This document shows positions 1 to 9,229 of a stretch of DNA of 64,000 bases, one piece after another (the stretch's first letter is position 1; each line of letters opens with the position of its first letter). The translations under genes and the position numbers were made by a program. The notes under the pieces were generated by a model. The model was not told the origin of the DNA. It searched no databases and saw only the letters and a program-made list of their open reading frames with translations. Origin of the DNA: CAVYXZ01 sp965223835. Its GTDB lineage: Bacteria; Chloroflexota; Anaerolineae; Aggregatilineales; Phototrophicaceae. The stretch lies in NCBI GenBank assembly GCA_965223835.1, contig OZ245022.1, positions 186,001-250,000 on the forward strand, given 5' to 3'.

Positions 1-67
1 GCGTCAGCTGTCCCGTAAGCGCGGCCCAGGCAATTGCCAGCAGCACATTGAGCAATAAAAAATTCAT
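1..67 (-). CDS. mrpE: Na+/H+ antiporter subunit E, N-terminal fragment
   Basis: Only the first 22 codons lie in the window; the gene runs off the left edge. The start codon ATG shares an ATGA overlap with the stop of mrpD, so the two are translationally coupled. The visible residues begin MNFLLLNVLLAIAWAALTG, a hydrophobic first membrane segment typical of MrpE. Identity rests mainly on position, since MrpE follows MrpD in mrp operons. MrpF and MrpG would be expected further left. Confidence 0.75.
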   Translation of the reverse strand, partial: MNFLLLNVLLAIAWAALTGQLT

Positions 68-1578
68 CCAGTGCCTCCCAACACCGCCTGAATATACAGG
101 TCGGGGTTCCGCAACTGCGTCGCCGCCGCCAATGCCAGCTCGACAAATGGTTCGGCCACCAGCCCCAGCACGATGGTCAAAATCATCAGACCCGCAATCG
201 GCAACAGCAGCAAGCGCGTGGTCTGCCGGGGCATGGCACTCACCGCCGCCGTGACCGCCGTAATTTCATAGGCCGGGCTATTTTTCCAAAAGGCTTCTGC
301 CCAGATTTTCGTCATTGAAAACAGCGTCAAGATGCTCACGGCCAGCGCGACAAAAACAATGGCATATTGCTCGATTTCCAGCCCGGCTCGTAACAACCCC
401 AGCTTGGCCCAGAAGCCCGACAACGGCGGGATACCGCCTAACGATAATGCCGGAATCAGGAACAACACCGCCAGCAAAGGATAGCCCCGGTACAAATGGC
501 CGAGTTGCTTGAGGTCATAGGTTCCGCCCACGATACGCGCCACGCCACTGACCATAAACAGAGCCGATTTGGTGATAATCACATGCACCATAAAATAGAT
601 GGTTCCAGCCAGCGAACTGACGGTAAACAGGCCCAACCCCATCAGCAAATAGCCGATCTGACTCACGATATGGAACGATAGCAGGCGGCGAAAATCATAC
701 TGGGCCACCGCACCCAACACTCCCGTGACCATCGTAAAGCCAGCGATCATCAAGATCAGGTTATGAGTAAAGGGCACGTCCTGGGTGAAAACCAGGGTAA
801 ATGTCCGCACGAGCGCATAGACGCCCACTTTCGTCATCAGACCCGAAAACAAAGTCGTCACCGCAACCGGCGGCGTATGATAGGCAGCCGGCAACCAGAA
901 GAAAAATGGAAAGGCAGCGGCCTTGATGCCAAATGCTACCAGGAAAAACATCGCCACAACGGGAATCAACTCGGGCCGTGAAGAGTCATTGAGTTTAAGC
1001 GCCAGATCCGCCATGTTCAGCGCCCCGGTGAGGCCATAGAGAATACCCAGTGCGCTGAGGAAAAAGGCCGAAATGAGCAGATTGAGCGCAAAATATTTGA
1101 TCGCCCCTTCAAGCTGTGCCCGCTGCCCGCCCAGGCTCAGCAACACAAATGAGGAGATCAACATCACTTCAAACCAGACATACAGGCTAAACATGTCGCC
1201 GGTCAAAAACGCGCCACACACACCCATCAACAGGAACAACACCGCCGGGTAATAGCCATATGCTTCGCGCGGAATATCGTTCATCCCGATTGAATAAATG
1301 ACGACGCCCAGCCCCATCAGCCCGGCCATGCACAGCATGATGGCGCTAAACAGATCCACCACCAGCACGATGCCAAAGGGCGCGGGCCAATTACCGATTT
1401 GCGTACTTTGGATGCCATTTTCCTGAACCGATAACACCAGGACCACTGCCACGAACAACAGGCTGACGGTCCCCACCAGCGCCAGAAAACGATGGAGTTG
1501 TCTTTGGCCCCAGTTCAAAAGCGCGATGACTGCCATTGCAAAGGGGATCAAGATTGGCAGAACGATTATGACATCCAA
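64..1578 (-). CDS. mrpD: Na+/H+ antiporter subunit D
   Basis: This is a polytopic membrane protein of 504 residues, normal for MrpD, in the proton-translocating NADH-quinone oxidoreductase ND2/ND4/ND5-like family. It carries the family's lysine and histidine-bearing helices, for example the stretch around residues 215-260 (AAAFPFFFWLPAAYHTPPVAV). In the hetero-oligomeric Mrp complex MrpA and MrpD are the proton-pumping-like subunits that drive Na+ export. The start codon is TTG, preceded by an AGGAAA ribosome binding site. It lies 66 bp after mrpC and overlaps mrpE by 4 bp. Confidence 0.93.
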   Translation of the reverse strand: MDVIIVLPILIPFAMAVIALLNWGQRQLHRFLALVGTVSLLFVAVVLVLSVQENGIQSTQIGNWPAPFGIVLVVDLFSAIMLCMAGLMGLGVVIYSIGMNDIPREAYGYYPAVLFLLMGVCGAFLTGDMFSLYVWFEVMLISSFVLLSLGGQRAQLEGAIKYFALNLLISAFFLSALGILYGLTGALNMADLALKLNDSSRPELIPVVAMFFLVAFGIKAAAFPFFFWLPAAYHTPPVAVTTLFSGLMTKVGVYALVRTFTLVFTQDVPFTHNLILMIAGFTMVTGVLGAVAQYDFRRLLSFHIVSQIGYLLMGLGLFTVSSLAGTIYFMVHVIITKSALFMVSGVARIVGGTYDLKQLGHLYRGYPLLAVLFLIPALSLGGIPPLSGFWAKLGLLRAGLEIEQYAIVFVALAVSILTLFSMTKIWAEAFWKNSPAYEITAVTAAVSAMPRQTTRLLLLPIAGLMILTIVLGLVAEPFVELALAAATQLRNPDLYIQAVLGGTG

Positions 1579-1644
1579 GATGGTTTCCTGTCTTCAGCCA
1601 TCAGACAATGGTCATGTCCGAAAAAATCCGCAAAGTTCATACCC

Positions 1645-1992
1645 CTAGTCATCGGTCGCCTTCATTTGATCCAGGTCATCCGTGCCGACTACCTGATAGG
1701 CACGTTTGATAAGCACGATCGCAAACGCCAGCAAGCCGAACCCAATTACGATGGCCGTTAAGATCAACGCCTGGGGCACCGGGTCGGCAAATGGCTCCGT
1801 CAGGGTAGTCGCATCCGCTGGAATCAACGGGGGTTCGGCCCGCGTCAGCCGACTGACGGTGAAAATCAATAAATTCGAGGCATAACCCATCAACGCTAAC
1901 CCGGCGATCAGTTTGACCAGACTGCGGCGCATCATCATAAACAAACCACCGGCATACAGCAGGCCCACCACCACCGCCAGCACAAAATCCAT
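1645..1992 (-). CDS. mrpC: Na+/H+ antiporter subunit C
   Basis: The 115-residue protein has three predicted membrane helices and is a NuoK-like subunit of the Mrp antiporter. Conserved features are the N-terminal helix (residues 3-22), the GLALMGYASNLLIF segment around 31-44, and the PVPQALILTAIVIGF segment near 72-86, which is highly typical of MrpC. It starts 8 bp after the stop of mrpB with a GAGGAG ribosome binding site. An overlapping frame of similar length (1676-2032) is a shadow. Confidence 0.93.
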   Translation of the reverse strand: MDFVLAVVVGLLYAGGLFMMMRRSLVKLIAGLALMGYASNLLIFTVSRLTRAEPPLIPADATTLTEPFADPVPQALILTAIVIGFGLLAFAIVLIKRAYQVVGTDDLDQMKATDD

Positions 1993-2000
1993 CGGTTACT

Positions 2001-2420
2001 TTACTCCTCGTCCCCGGCTTCGGCCATTGCAAACATAATCGTGAGAGTCACACCCACAACGACCAGATACACCCCCACGTCAAAGGTCAACACCGTGCTA
2101 ATCTTCCCGATCACCGGCACGTCAAGACCCGTCCAGATCGCGGTCATAAAAGGTTGACCGAAGAAAATTGGCAGCAACCCACTGATGCTGGCGACCAGCA
2201 AGCCGATGCCGATAATCGTCACGGTGTCAAAGCGGAGCGCCTCCCGCGCCTGTTCGACATCAGTTGCAAACGCGTATAATGCTAAAGCAGCTGCCGCCAT
2301 CAGCCCACCAACGAACCCACCCCCTGGTTCATCATGGCCGCGCAACAGCAGAAACACCGAAAACAGCAACATCAGCGGTAAAATTAAGCGCGTTGCCGCT
2401 GAGAGAATGAGTGATCTCAC
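2001..2420 (-). CDS. mrpB: Na+/H+ antiporter subunit B
   Basis: A 139-residue membrane protein with four helices. The N-terminal segment contains the family signature RGHDEPGGGFVGGL at about residues 27-40, diagnostic for MrpB/MnhB. The start codon is GTG within a GTGA overlap with the stop of mrpA, so translation is coupled. It is part of the Mrp complex that exports Na+ in exchange for protons and supports pH and salt homeostasis. Confidence 0.94.
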   Translation of the reverse strand: MRSLILSAATRLILPLMLLFSVFLLLRGHDEPGGGFVGGLMAAAALALYAFATDVEQAREALRFDTVTIIGIGLLVASISGLLPIFFGQPFMTAIWTGLDVPVIGKISTVLTFDVGVYLVVVGVTLTIMFAMAEAGDEE

Positions 2421-4810
2421 GCTTCGATCTCCTGCTTCAGTTCCACTTCATCATCCGCAGCCGGCGTTTCGACAATCTGTTCATCCGCATCGGACAGCCG
2501 CAATTTGAGCAAGGCGAAAATGCCCAGCGCTGCGATGCCCAGTACGGTAATTTCGCCAAACGTATCAATACCGCGAAAGTCGACCAGAATCACGTTGACA
2601 ATATTATGACCCTGCGCCAGCCGATAACTGGCGTCCGCGAAATACGCTTTCAATTCGGAAACCAGCGGTTGCCGCGTGATTGCCAGTACCAGCGTCGTAA
2701 TCATCCCGCCGGCGATCAGCGACACCACCAGATCTCGGTTCCAGGCGCGGCGACTCGAATAGCCGCCCATGCCCGGCAACCGATAGAGCACCAGCACGAA
2801 CAGAATCACACTCAAGGTCTCGATCGCGAACTGCGTCATCGCCAGGTCCGGCGCACCAAAAAGCATGAAGATGATCGCAATGCCATAGCCAATCACCCCC
2901 AGCGACACCACCAGCACCAGCAGAGACTTCGCCCGCATCACTGAAATCAGCCCGGCCACAATGACCAGCACAATCACCGCTTCATGTACCTGAATGTCGG
3001 TGATGCCAGCGACCGCAGCCACCGGCCACGGAATGCCACTATGGAAAAAGAAAGTGTATCCGAGCAACAACACCAGCACGCCGACGATGGTCGCGACATA
3101 ATTGCGCAGATAGCCGTTCTGATAGACACGGGTAAGGTTGGTGGACCAGCCCGGCAACCGTTCCATAAATTGCTCATAGACACTTTGGGGTCCAATCGAC
3201 GGATTAACGGCGTCGTAGAGGCCTTGCAAACGCCCACGTAGCATAAACAGGCCGACACCCCCGGCAATCGTTACCAGACTGAGAACGAACATCGGCGAAA
3301 TCGAGGGAGGCAGAATGAACAATTTCATCTCCAGTTCACTGCCATACACCACCTCCGCCGATGGTGATGCCAGGAATTCCGAGACAAAATCGGGCACCAG
3401 CGCCAGCACCACCCCCAAACTGCCCAGCAGCAAAGGGCTAAACCACAGGCCAATCGGCGCACCATGGGCTTTCTCAGCGGCGGGAGTCTTGGCCCCCAAA
3501 AATGGAATCACTGTCACCAGCAGTGCCACTGCGACAAAGGCGATGTTGGTAATTAAGGCAGCTGCCGTCAATAGGAATTCCAGCGTTGATGGCGTCAAGA
3601 CTTCCCCGGACGTGTAACCCAGCGTCGCCTCGTAAATAAATTCCTTGCCCAGAAAACCCAGGAACAAGGGCACGCCGGACATCGACAGCGACGCCAGGGC
3701 CGCAGCGACCGCGACCACCGGCATCACCCGGCCCAGTCCACCCAACAACGTAATTTCCCGCGTTCCCGCTTCATGGTCGATCGTCCCGGCCACCATGAAT
3801 AACGTGCCCTTGTACAGTGAATGCACCAGCAGGAACAGCATCGCTGCTTCGGCACCGATCTTGGTATCCCAACCCAGCAGCGCCACCAGCACGCCCAGCG
3901 AACTCACGGTTGAGTAGGCCAGAATCCGTTTCAGATCAGTCTGTTTGAGCGAGAGATAGCCGCCAATGAGCATGGTCACTACACCGACTACCGTAAACAA
4001 CACGCGCCATTCATCGCTGCCCGCCAGCGCCGGACTCAAGCGTGCCAGCAAATACACGCCGGCCTTCACCATCGTCGCCGAATGCAGGTATGCGCTCACG
4101 GGTGTTGGCGCAGCCATCGCCCCCGGCAACCAGAAGTGGAATGGGAATTGGGCCGACTTGGTAAAGGCACCGAGACCGATCAATAGCAGCATCGGCACGT
4201 ACAGAGCGCTGTCTTGCAGCAGTTGATTTTTTTCGCTCAACTGGGAGATGTCCCAGCTACCGCCGACAACGCCCAGGATAATGAAACCGGCCAGCATCGC
4301 CAGCCCGCCCGACCCGGTCACGATCAAGGCTTTGAGCGCCGCCGCGCGCGAGTCAGCGTAAGTATGTTTGTAACCGATGAGCAGATAGGAGGTGATGCTC
4401 GTCAGTTCCCAGAAGATAAACAAACTCAACAAATTGTCCGACAGCACCAGCCCTAACATAGCCGCCATGAACGCCAGCAAAAAACCGTACATGCGACCCA
4501 GATATTGATCTCCGGCCAGATACCCCCCGGCGTAAATCACGATTAACGTGCCCACACCGCTGATAATCAAAGCCATCAACAGACTGAGACCGTCCAGCGT
4601 AAACGTCAAATTCACGTTCAGGCTGGGCACCCAGCGCACGGTTTCCTGAAGCACTTCACCCTGCCCAATCGCGGGCAAGTGGCTGGCGAAATAGGCAAAC
4701 AATCCCAGCGGCAGCAACGCCAGCAGCCACCCGGTAAAACGCCGTGTCACTTGATGAATAGCCGGGGCCAGTAGCGCCAAGATGAACCCGGATAGAACTG
4801 CTAATAACAA
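2417..4810 (-). CDS. mrpA: Na+/H+ antiporter subunit A
   Basis: At 797 residues this matches full-length MrpA, the largest subunit. It is homologous to NuoL/ND5 in its N-terminal two thirds and has an additional C-terminal bundle (about 600-760, with FMLFGAPDLAMTQFAIETLS near 655-674) characteristic of MrpA. The segment around residues 205-245, containing TKSAQFPFHFWLPGAMAAPT, is the conserved ion-translocation region. The start is a TTG codon preceded by AAGGTGG. It begins 25 bp after the exported SH3-domain gene and is the first gene of mrpABCDE, although the two upstream genes may share the transcript. Confidence 0.94.
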   Translation of the reverse strand: MLLAVLSGFILALLAPAIHQVTRRFTGWLLALLPLGLFAYFASHLPAIGQGEVLQETVRWVPSLNVNLTFTLDGLSLLMALIISGVGTLIVIYAGGYLAGDQYLGRMYGFLLAFMAAMLGLVLSDNLLSLFIFWELTSITSYLLIGYKHTYADSRAAALKALIVTGSGGLAMLAGFIILGVVGGSWDISQLSEKNQLLQDSALYVPMLLLIGLGAFTKSAQFPFHFWLPGAMAAPTPVSAYLHSATMVKAGVYLLARLSPALAGSDEWRVLFTVVGVVTMLIGGYLSLKQTDLKRILAYSTVSSLGVLVALLGWDTKIGAEAAMLFLLVHSLYKGTLFMVAGTIDHEAGTREITLLGGLGRVMPVVAVAAALASLSMSGVPLFLGFLGKEFIYEATLGYTSGEVLTPSTLEFLLTAAALITNIAFVAVALLVTVIPFLGAKTPAAEKAHGAPIGLWFSPLLLGSLGVVLALVPDFVSEFLASPSAEVVYGSELEMKLFILPPSISPMFVLSLVTIAGGVGLFMLRGRLQGLYDAVNPSIGPQSVYEQFMERLPGWSTNLTRVYQNGYLRNYVATIVGVLVLLLGYTFFFHSGIPWPVAAVAGITDIQVHEAVIVLVIVAGLISVMRAKSLLVLVVSLGVIGYGIAIIFMLFGAPDLAMTQFAIETLSVILFVLVLYRLPGMGGYSSRRAWNRDLVVSLIAGGMITTLVLAITRQPLVSELKAYFADASYRLAQGHNIVNVILVDFRGIDTFGEITVLGIAALGIFALLKLRLSDADEQIVETPAADDEVELKQEIEA

Positions 4811-4835
4811 GATTCCACCTTACCCCAATCCACGA

Positions 4836-6227
4836 TCATCGCTCAGTCAAATACGCGTCACCCGAACCTTCGGGAATCCAGCCAATAATCTGCTCGTCCT
4901 CGGTCGCCTGATATTGGATTCGCCACCAGGTATCGTCGCCACACACCGGGCCGCCAATCACATAAAATGCATGACCATCAACGATGCTGCCCAGGATCTC
5001 ACCCTCACCCTGCGCTTCACTGTAAACATCCAGTTCCACACCCGGCAGCACATTGCCCAGCCGACCCGCCTCTAGAATCATCGGCAGCGAACCTTCACAG
5101 ACAATCGGCTCAACCAACGGAAACCGCTCAGCAACTGTCGGGACATAATCCGGGAACGAGCGGTAGGCAACTGTAGCTGACTGGTCAAATTCGACCAGAG
5201 TTTCCCCTGCCAGATTGTCCGGCGCATAATGGCGCAGCACCCGCGCGTTAGACCAGGTTAGCCAGCCGGAACCCGTCAGTGCGAAATAGTCTTCCAGCGT
5301 TTCACCGGGAATTTCCTGGGTCCGCCCCTGCCGGTCCAGCAGCAACGCGCCCCCCTCGAAGAGTTGTAAGGCCACCCGATCACCACTGCTGGCCCAGTAA
5401 ACTCTGGGCAATACGGTATAGGTCCCGGTTGCGAAGATGACCCGCTTGTCTTCAGCCGTTTCATGCATGATGACATTACTCACCACCGGGCCACTATCGA
5501 CCAGCGGATAATTGTCATTGTAGGCGACATGCACCGCTTCATCCGCGCCTGGCAACTCATCGCGAAATCCGACTTCCGTACTACCGACCCGCAAATCCAC
5601 CACATCGCTGTCAGGTTCCCAGCGATGGGTCATGTAGCCCGCATGGGTACACAGCGGAATGGCGTAATAAATACCGTCTTCCTGCCAGCCGTTGGGATGG
5701 TTCTCTATCCGGCAGACGTAGCCATCGCTTAAGCGGGTTGCATCTATCTGCTGGATTAGTTCGCCTTCTGTACCGAAAATCAGTAAGCCAATGACGGATT
5801 CATCCGGGCCTTGATCGTCAGTATCAACAAACGAAACCGCCAGTTGACTGCCATCCGGTCGAAAATCCACCAGGCCCGGCACTTGAGTCGTTGTCAGATA
5901 GTCGCTCAGTTCAATGACGGTACAGCAGGTGTCGCTTGCCAGATTAGCAATTCCGATCTGCCCGGCTTCCCGGTCCAGTATCGCCAGCTGCATTTCGTCA
6001 TGGCTCAAACGGACAATATCGTTCACCAACCCGCGCATGGGTGCTATTACCGCCGGACGCGCCAGACCTTCGGGCAAGGCGATTTCATCAGTGACACCGG
6101 CGGCATTGACAACTGTCAGGCCATCGGCCCCGCTCTCATAGAACACCATTTCCCAGTCAGCAGTGGGTTGGGCAATCATCGGCGCGCTGAAGATTAACCC
6201 GAATAGCGTGAACATCAATAATTTCAT
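4836..6227 (-). CDS. exported propeller-like protein with C-terminal SH3-type domain
   Basis: 463 residues. An N-terminal signal peptide is evident (residues 1-19, ending SAPMIAQ). Residues 30-370 are rich in short beta-strand and Asp/Gly turns, resembling a TolB/WD40-like propeller. The C-terminal 80 residues contain GNVLPGVELDVYSEAQGEG, a VDGHAFYVIGGPV strand and a TWWRIQY strand, the pattern of bacterial SH3 domains that bind cell-envelope polymers. I do not recognise a specific function. It starts 8 bp after the stop of the upstream acyl-CoA synthetase and ends 25 bp before mrpA, so co-transcription with both is likely. Confidence 0.7.
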   Translation of the reverse strand: MKLLMFTLFGLIFSAPMIAQPTADWEMVFYESGADGLTVVNAAGVTDEIALPEGLARPAVIAPMRGLVNDIVRLSHDEMQLAILDREAGQIGIANLASDTCCTVIELSDYLTTTQVPGLVDFRPDGSQLAVSFVDTDDQGPDESVIGLLIFGTEGELIQQIDATRLSDGYVCRIENHPNGWQEDGIYYAIPLCTHAGYMTHRWEPDSDVVDLRVGSTEVGFRDELPGADEAVHVAYNDNYPLVDSGPVVSNVIMHETAEDKRVIFATGTYTVLPRVYWASSGDRVALQLFEGGALLLDRQGRTQEIPGETLEDYFALTGSGWLTWSNARVLRHYAPDNLAGETLVEFDQSATVAYRSFPDYVPTVAERFPLVEPIVCEGSLPMILEAGRLGNVLPGVELDVYSEAQGEGEILGSIVDGHAFYVIGGPVCGDDTWWRIQYQATEDEQIIGWIPEGSGDAYLTER

Positions 6228-6235
6228 GACATCGC

Positions 6236-8968
6236 CTATAAGTCGATCATCGCCTGCATCGTCTGACCATCCGGCCCAGACTTTATTGTGAAGCCGAACT
6301 TCTCGAAGATATAGCGCATGTTATCGGCTTCGGGCAAAATCGCGGCGCGAATATGCTGAATCCCCTCCGCCCGTGCAATCTCGATTTGCCGGGTGAGTAT
6401 TTCCGTACCCAGCCCTTTACCGTGCCAGGCGTCACTGATGATGATCGTAAACTCAGCACTATCGGAATCATGCAGCTTACTCAGACGCGACGCAGCGATA
6501 ATCTCAGCCTCTCCCGTCGCCAGGTTATCGCGCTCGGCTACCAGGATAATTTCTCGCGCATAATCAATGAAACAAATGCGGGCCAGGCGCTCATGTGCTG
6601 TCCGTTCGCTCAATTTTACCGGGTCAAAATAGCGCAGATACACGGTACGCTCCGACAGCGTTTCATGAAATTTGACCATCAGCGGCTCATCCTCAGGACG
6701 AATCGGGCGAATCGTCACTGGAGTCCCGTCATTCAAAGTCCAATCCCGCACATAATGAATCGGATAGGGCCGAATCGCCAGCGGTGGAATCGTATCTTCA
6801 TCGGTGTCGCTGTCATATAAAACGACGCGGGCATCCAGCGCCAGCAAGCGTTCGGGCGATGCCAACAGGGGGTTAATGTCGATTTCTTTAATCCAGCGAT
6901 GTTCGGCAACGATCTGGCTAAAGCGGACCAGCAAGCGTTCCAACGCCGCCAGATCAACCGGTGCCCGTCCCCGAATGCCGTGCAACGCCTCATAGATGCG
7001 CGTCCGTTCCATCATGCGCCGCGCCAGTGTCGTGTTGAGCGGCGGCAACCCCAGCGCCCGATCCTTAAAGACTTCGACCAGCGTACCTCCGGTTCCAAAC
7101 AAAAGCACTGGCCCAAACTGCGGATCGACACTGCTGCCGATAATCAATTCATAGCCTTCAAGGCTGACCATCGGCTGCACACTCACGCCATCGAAATCGT
7201 CGCTGCTGGCTTTGGCAGCCACTGCTGCCTCAATAGTAGCGAACGCTTTGCGAACGGCGGCATCATCCTTCAGGTTCAAGATCACACCACCAATATCGGT
7301 CTTGTGGGTAATCGTTTCCGAGTGCAGCTTCACCACCACCGGATAACCCATTGCCTGTGCGGCCTGCACCGCTTCGTCGGCACTGATCGCGATTGCCATC
7401 GGTGTCGTGGGAATGCCATAGGCAGCCAAAACCTGTTTGGATTCCGCTTCGGTGAGAATAGTGCGCCCGTCTGACCGCACCGCACCAATCAGATCAGCGA
7501 CCTGTTCGCGGTCCGGCGCGTCATCTTCATTGGCCTCGGTGATTGCGGGAATTTCATACAGCGCCTTGAGATTATCCGCATAGCGCCACATATAATTAAA
7601 CAGGCGTGTTGCCGTATCAGCATATTCAAAGGTAGGGATACCGATCTGGTTGAGGATGTGTTCGCCCGCAACCACATCGCTCCCGCCCATCCAGCTTGCC
7701 AGAATCGGCTTGCCCTCGATACGGGCATAGGGTTTAAGTTGTTCCGCCGTCGCTGTCGGGTCGGACATCGCCTGCGGGGTCAAAATCACCAGCAGGCCGT
7801 CGCTGTTGACATCGCGCGCCGCGATTTCCAGTGATTGGGCATAACGGTCCGGCCCCGCATCACCCAGAATATCAATCGGGTTGCCATGACTCCAGTGTTC
7901 CGGCAGCAGATCGTCCAATTCAGCAACGGTCTCTGCAGATAGCTCCGCCAGCTTGCCGCCCTGGGTAATTAATGCATCAGTCGCGAGAACACCAGGGCCA
8001 CCGGCGTTGGTGAGAATGGTCAAGCGCGGTCCCGCCGGACGCGGTTGTTTCGCCAGCACTTCCGCCGTATAAAAAATGTCGGACACATTGTTGATGCGCA
8101 GCACCCCACTCCGCCGGAAAGCCGAATCCAGCACTTCGTCGCTCCCGGTGAGCGACCCGGTGTGCGATGCAGCAGCCTGGGCCGCGGCTTCCGTTCGTCC
8201 CGCCTTGATAACGATGACCGGCTTGGTAAACGACACTTCGCGGGCAGCGGACAGGAAAGAACGAGCATCGCCCACCGATTCCATATAAATGACGATGCTC
8301 TCGGTGTTGGGATCATCGCCCAGATAGTAAATCAGGTCGCCCCAGTCGACATCAAGCATGGAGCCAATCGACACAAAGGCACTGAAGCCCACCTGCTCGG
8401 CAAAGCTCCAGTCCAGCACCGACGTACACAACGCCCCGCTCTGGCTGATGAAGCCGACATTACCCGGCAGCGCCATCGCCCCGGCAAAGGTCGCATTCAA
8501 ATTCGTAATCGGACTCATGACGCCCAAACAGTTGGGGCCGACAATGCGCATGTTGCCCCGGCGCGCCAGCTTGAGGATGCGTCGTTCTAATTCAACCCCC
8601 GCCGGGCCGCGTTCTTTAAAACCAGCGGATATGACGATGGCCCCGCGCACCCCTTTGGCAACGCATTCTTCAATTACGTCAGGTACATAGGGAGCCGGAA
8701 TCACGATGACCGCCAGATCAATGTCGTCATCAATCGCCGCAATATTGGGATAGGCGCGGATGCCCAACACACTGTCGCGCTTCGGATTCACCGGGTAGAC
8801 CGTGCCGCCGAACGGATTGCTGATGAGGTTCCAAAGAATAGTCCGACCAACGCTGCCTGACCGTTCGGTCGCACCGATGACCGCTACACTGCGCGGTTTG
8901 AAGATGGCATCCAGCGTCTGATGTTTATAGCGCGTGCTGCCGTTGTCTGTTCCGCTGCTCATCCCCAT
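6236..8968 (-). CDS. ADP-forming acetate/acyl-CoA synthetase fused to GNAT acetyltransferase
   Basis: 910 residues. Domain order is a CoA-binding domain (about 15-150, beginning LDAIFKPRSVAVIGAT), a succinyl-CoA-ligase-like domain (about 160-470, with the catalytic His in the AASHTGSLTG segment), an ATP-grasp subdomain (about 500-720, YPVVVKLHSETITHKTDIGG) and a C-terminal GNAT domain (about 745-905, with the acetyl-CoA loop HGKGLGTEIL). The family comprises protein lysine acetyltransferases of the Pat/AcuA-like type and ADP-forming acyl-CoA synthetases. In such fusions the GNAT part commonly acetylates acyl-CoA synthetases. Whether the ligase half is catalytic here is not decided. A second ATG at 8962 has better spacing to AAGGGG and may be the true start. 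Confidence 0.9.
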   Translation of the reverse strand: MGMSSGTDNGSTRYKHQTLDAIFKPRSVAVIGATERSGSVGRTILWNLISNPFGGTVYPVNPKRDSVLGIRAYPNIAAIDDDIDLAVIVIPAPYVPDVIEECVAKGVRGAIVISAGFKERGPAGVELERRILKLARRGNMRIVGPNCLGVMSPITNLNATFAGAMALPGNVGFISQSGALCTSVLDWSFAEQVGFSAFVSIGSMLDVDWGDLIYYLGDDPNTESIVIYMESVGDARSFLSAAREVSFTKPVIVIKAGRTEAAAQAAASHTGSLTGSDEVLDSAFRRSGVLRINNVSDIFYTAEVLAKQPRPAGPRLTILTNAGGPGVLATDALITQGGKLAELSAETVAELDDLLPEHWSHGNPIDILGDAGPDRYAQSLEIAARDVNSDGLLVILTPQAMSDPTATAEQLKPYARIEGKPILASWMGGSDVVAGEHILNQIGIPTFEYADTATRLFNYMWRYADNLKALYEIPAITEANEDDAPDREQVADLIGAVRSDGRTILTEAESKQVLAAYGIPTTPMAIAISADEAVQAAQAMGYPVVVKLHSETITHKTDIGGVILNLKDDAAVRKAFATIEAAVAAKASSDDFDGVSVQPMVSLEGYELIIGSSVDPQFGPVLLFGTGGTLVEVFKDRALGLPPLNTTLARRMMERTRIYEALHGIRGRAPVDLAALERLLVRFSQIVAEHRWIKEIDINPLLASPERLLALDARVVLYDSDTDEDTIPPLAIRPYPIHYVRDWTLNDGTPVTIRPIRPEDEPLMVKFHETLSERTVYLRYFDPVKLSERTAHERLARICFIDYAREIILVAERDNLATGEAEIIAASRLSKLHDSDSAEFTIIISDAWHGKGLGTEILTRQIEIARAEGIQHIRAAILPEADNMRYIFEKFGFTIKSGPDGQTMQAMIDL

Positions 8969-9196
8969 CCCCTTAGCTATGCCAGTGTTATTATTGTCTG
9001 GCGACCGATTTTAACACGTTCGCCGACCCGGCTCTAGCATACCGTAGTCCGTGAATTTTTGCTCAAATCAGGCCAAAGCGCCATAGTGATTGCAGATTAA
9101 GGTTTTATGAGTCGAGCAGACATGATGATCGAGGGTAACACACCAGCAGTTGCAAATATACCTTCGCTGATTGAAAAAAGTTGGTCAAAACTCCGC

Positions 9197-9202
9197 TATA
9201 AT
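9197..9202 (+). promoter_or_regulatory. -10 box of the DUF4058 gene
   Basis: A perfect TATAAT lies 28 bp before the ATG at 9230. A transcript starting about 9209 would not include the upstream ATG at 9107, which supports the shorter start. The -35 region is poor (a TTGGTC or TTGAAA at non-ideal spacing). Confidence 0.45.
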
Positions 9203-9229
9203 CAAATCAAGTCACATAAAGGTTTATGC

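Noticed and set aside
1676..2032. 118-codon frame overlapping mrpC
   Set aside because: Shadow of mrpC and mrpB in another frame; low-complexity Gly/Arg/Pro composition.
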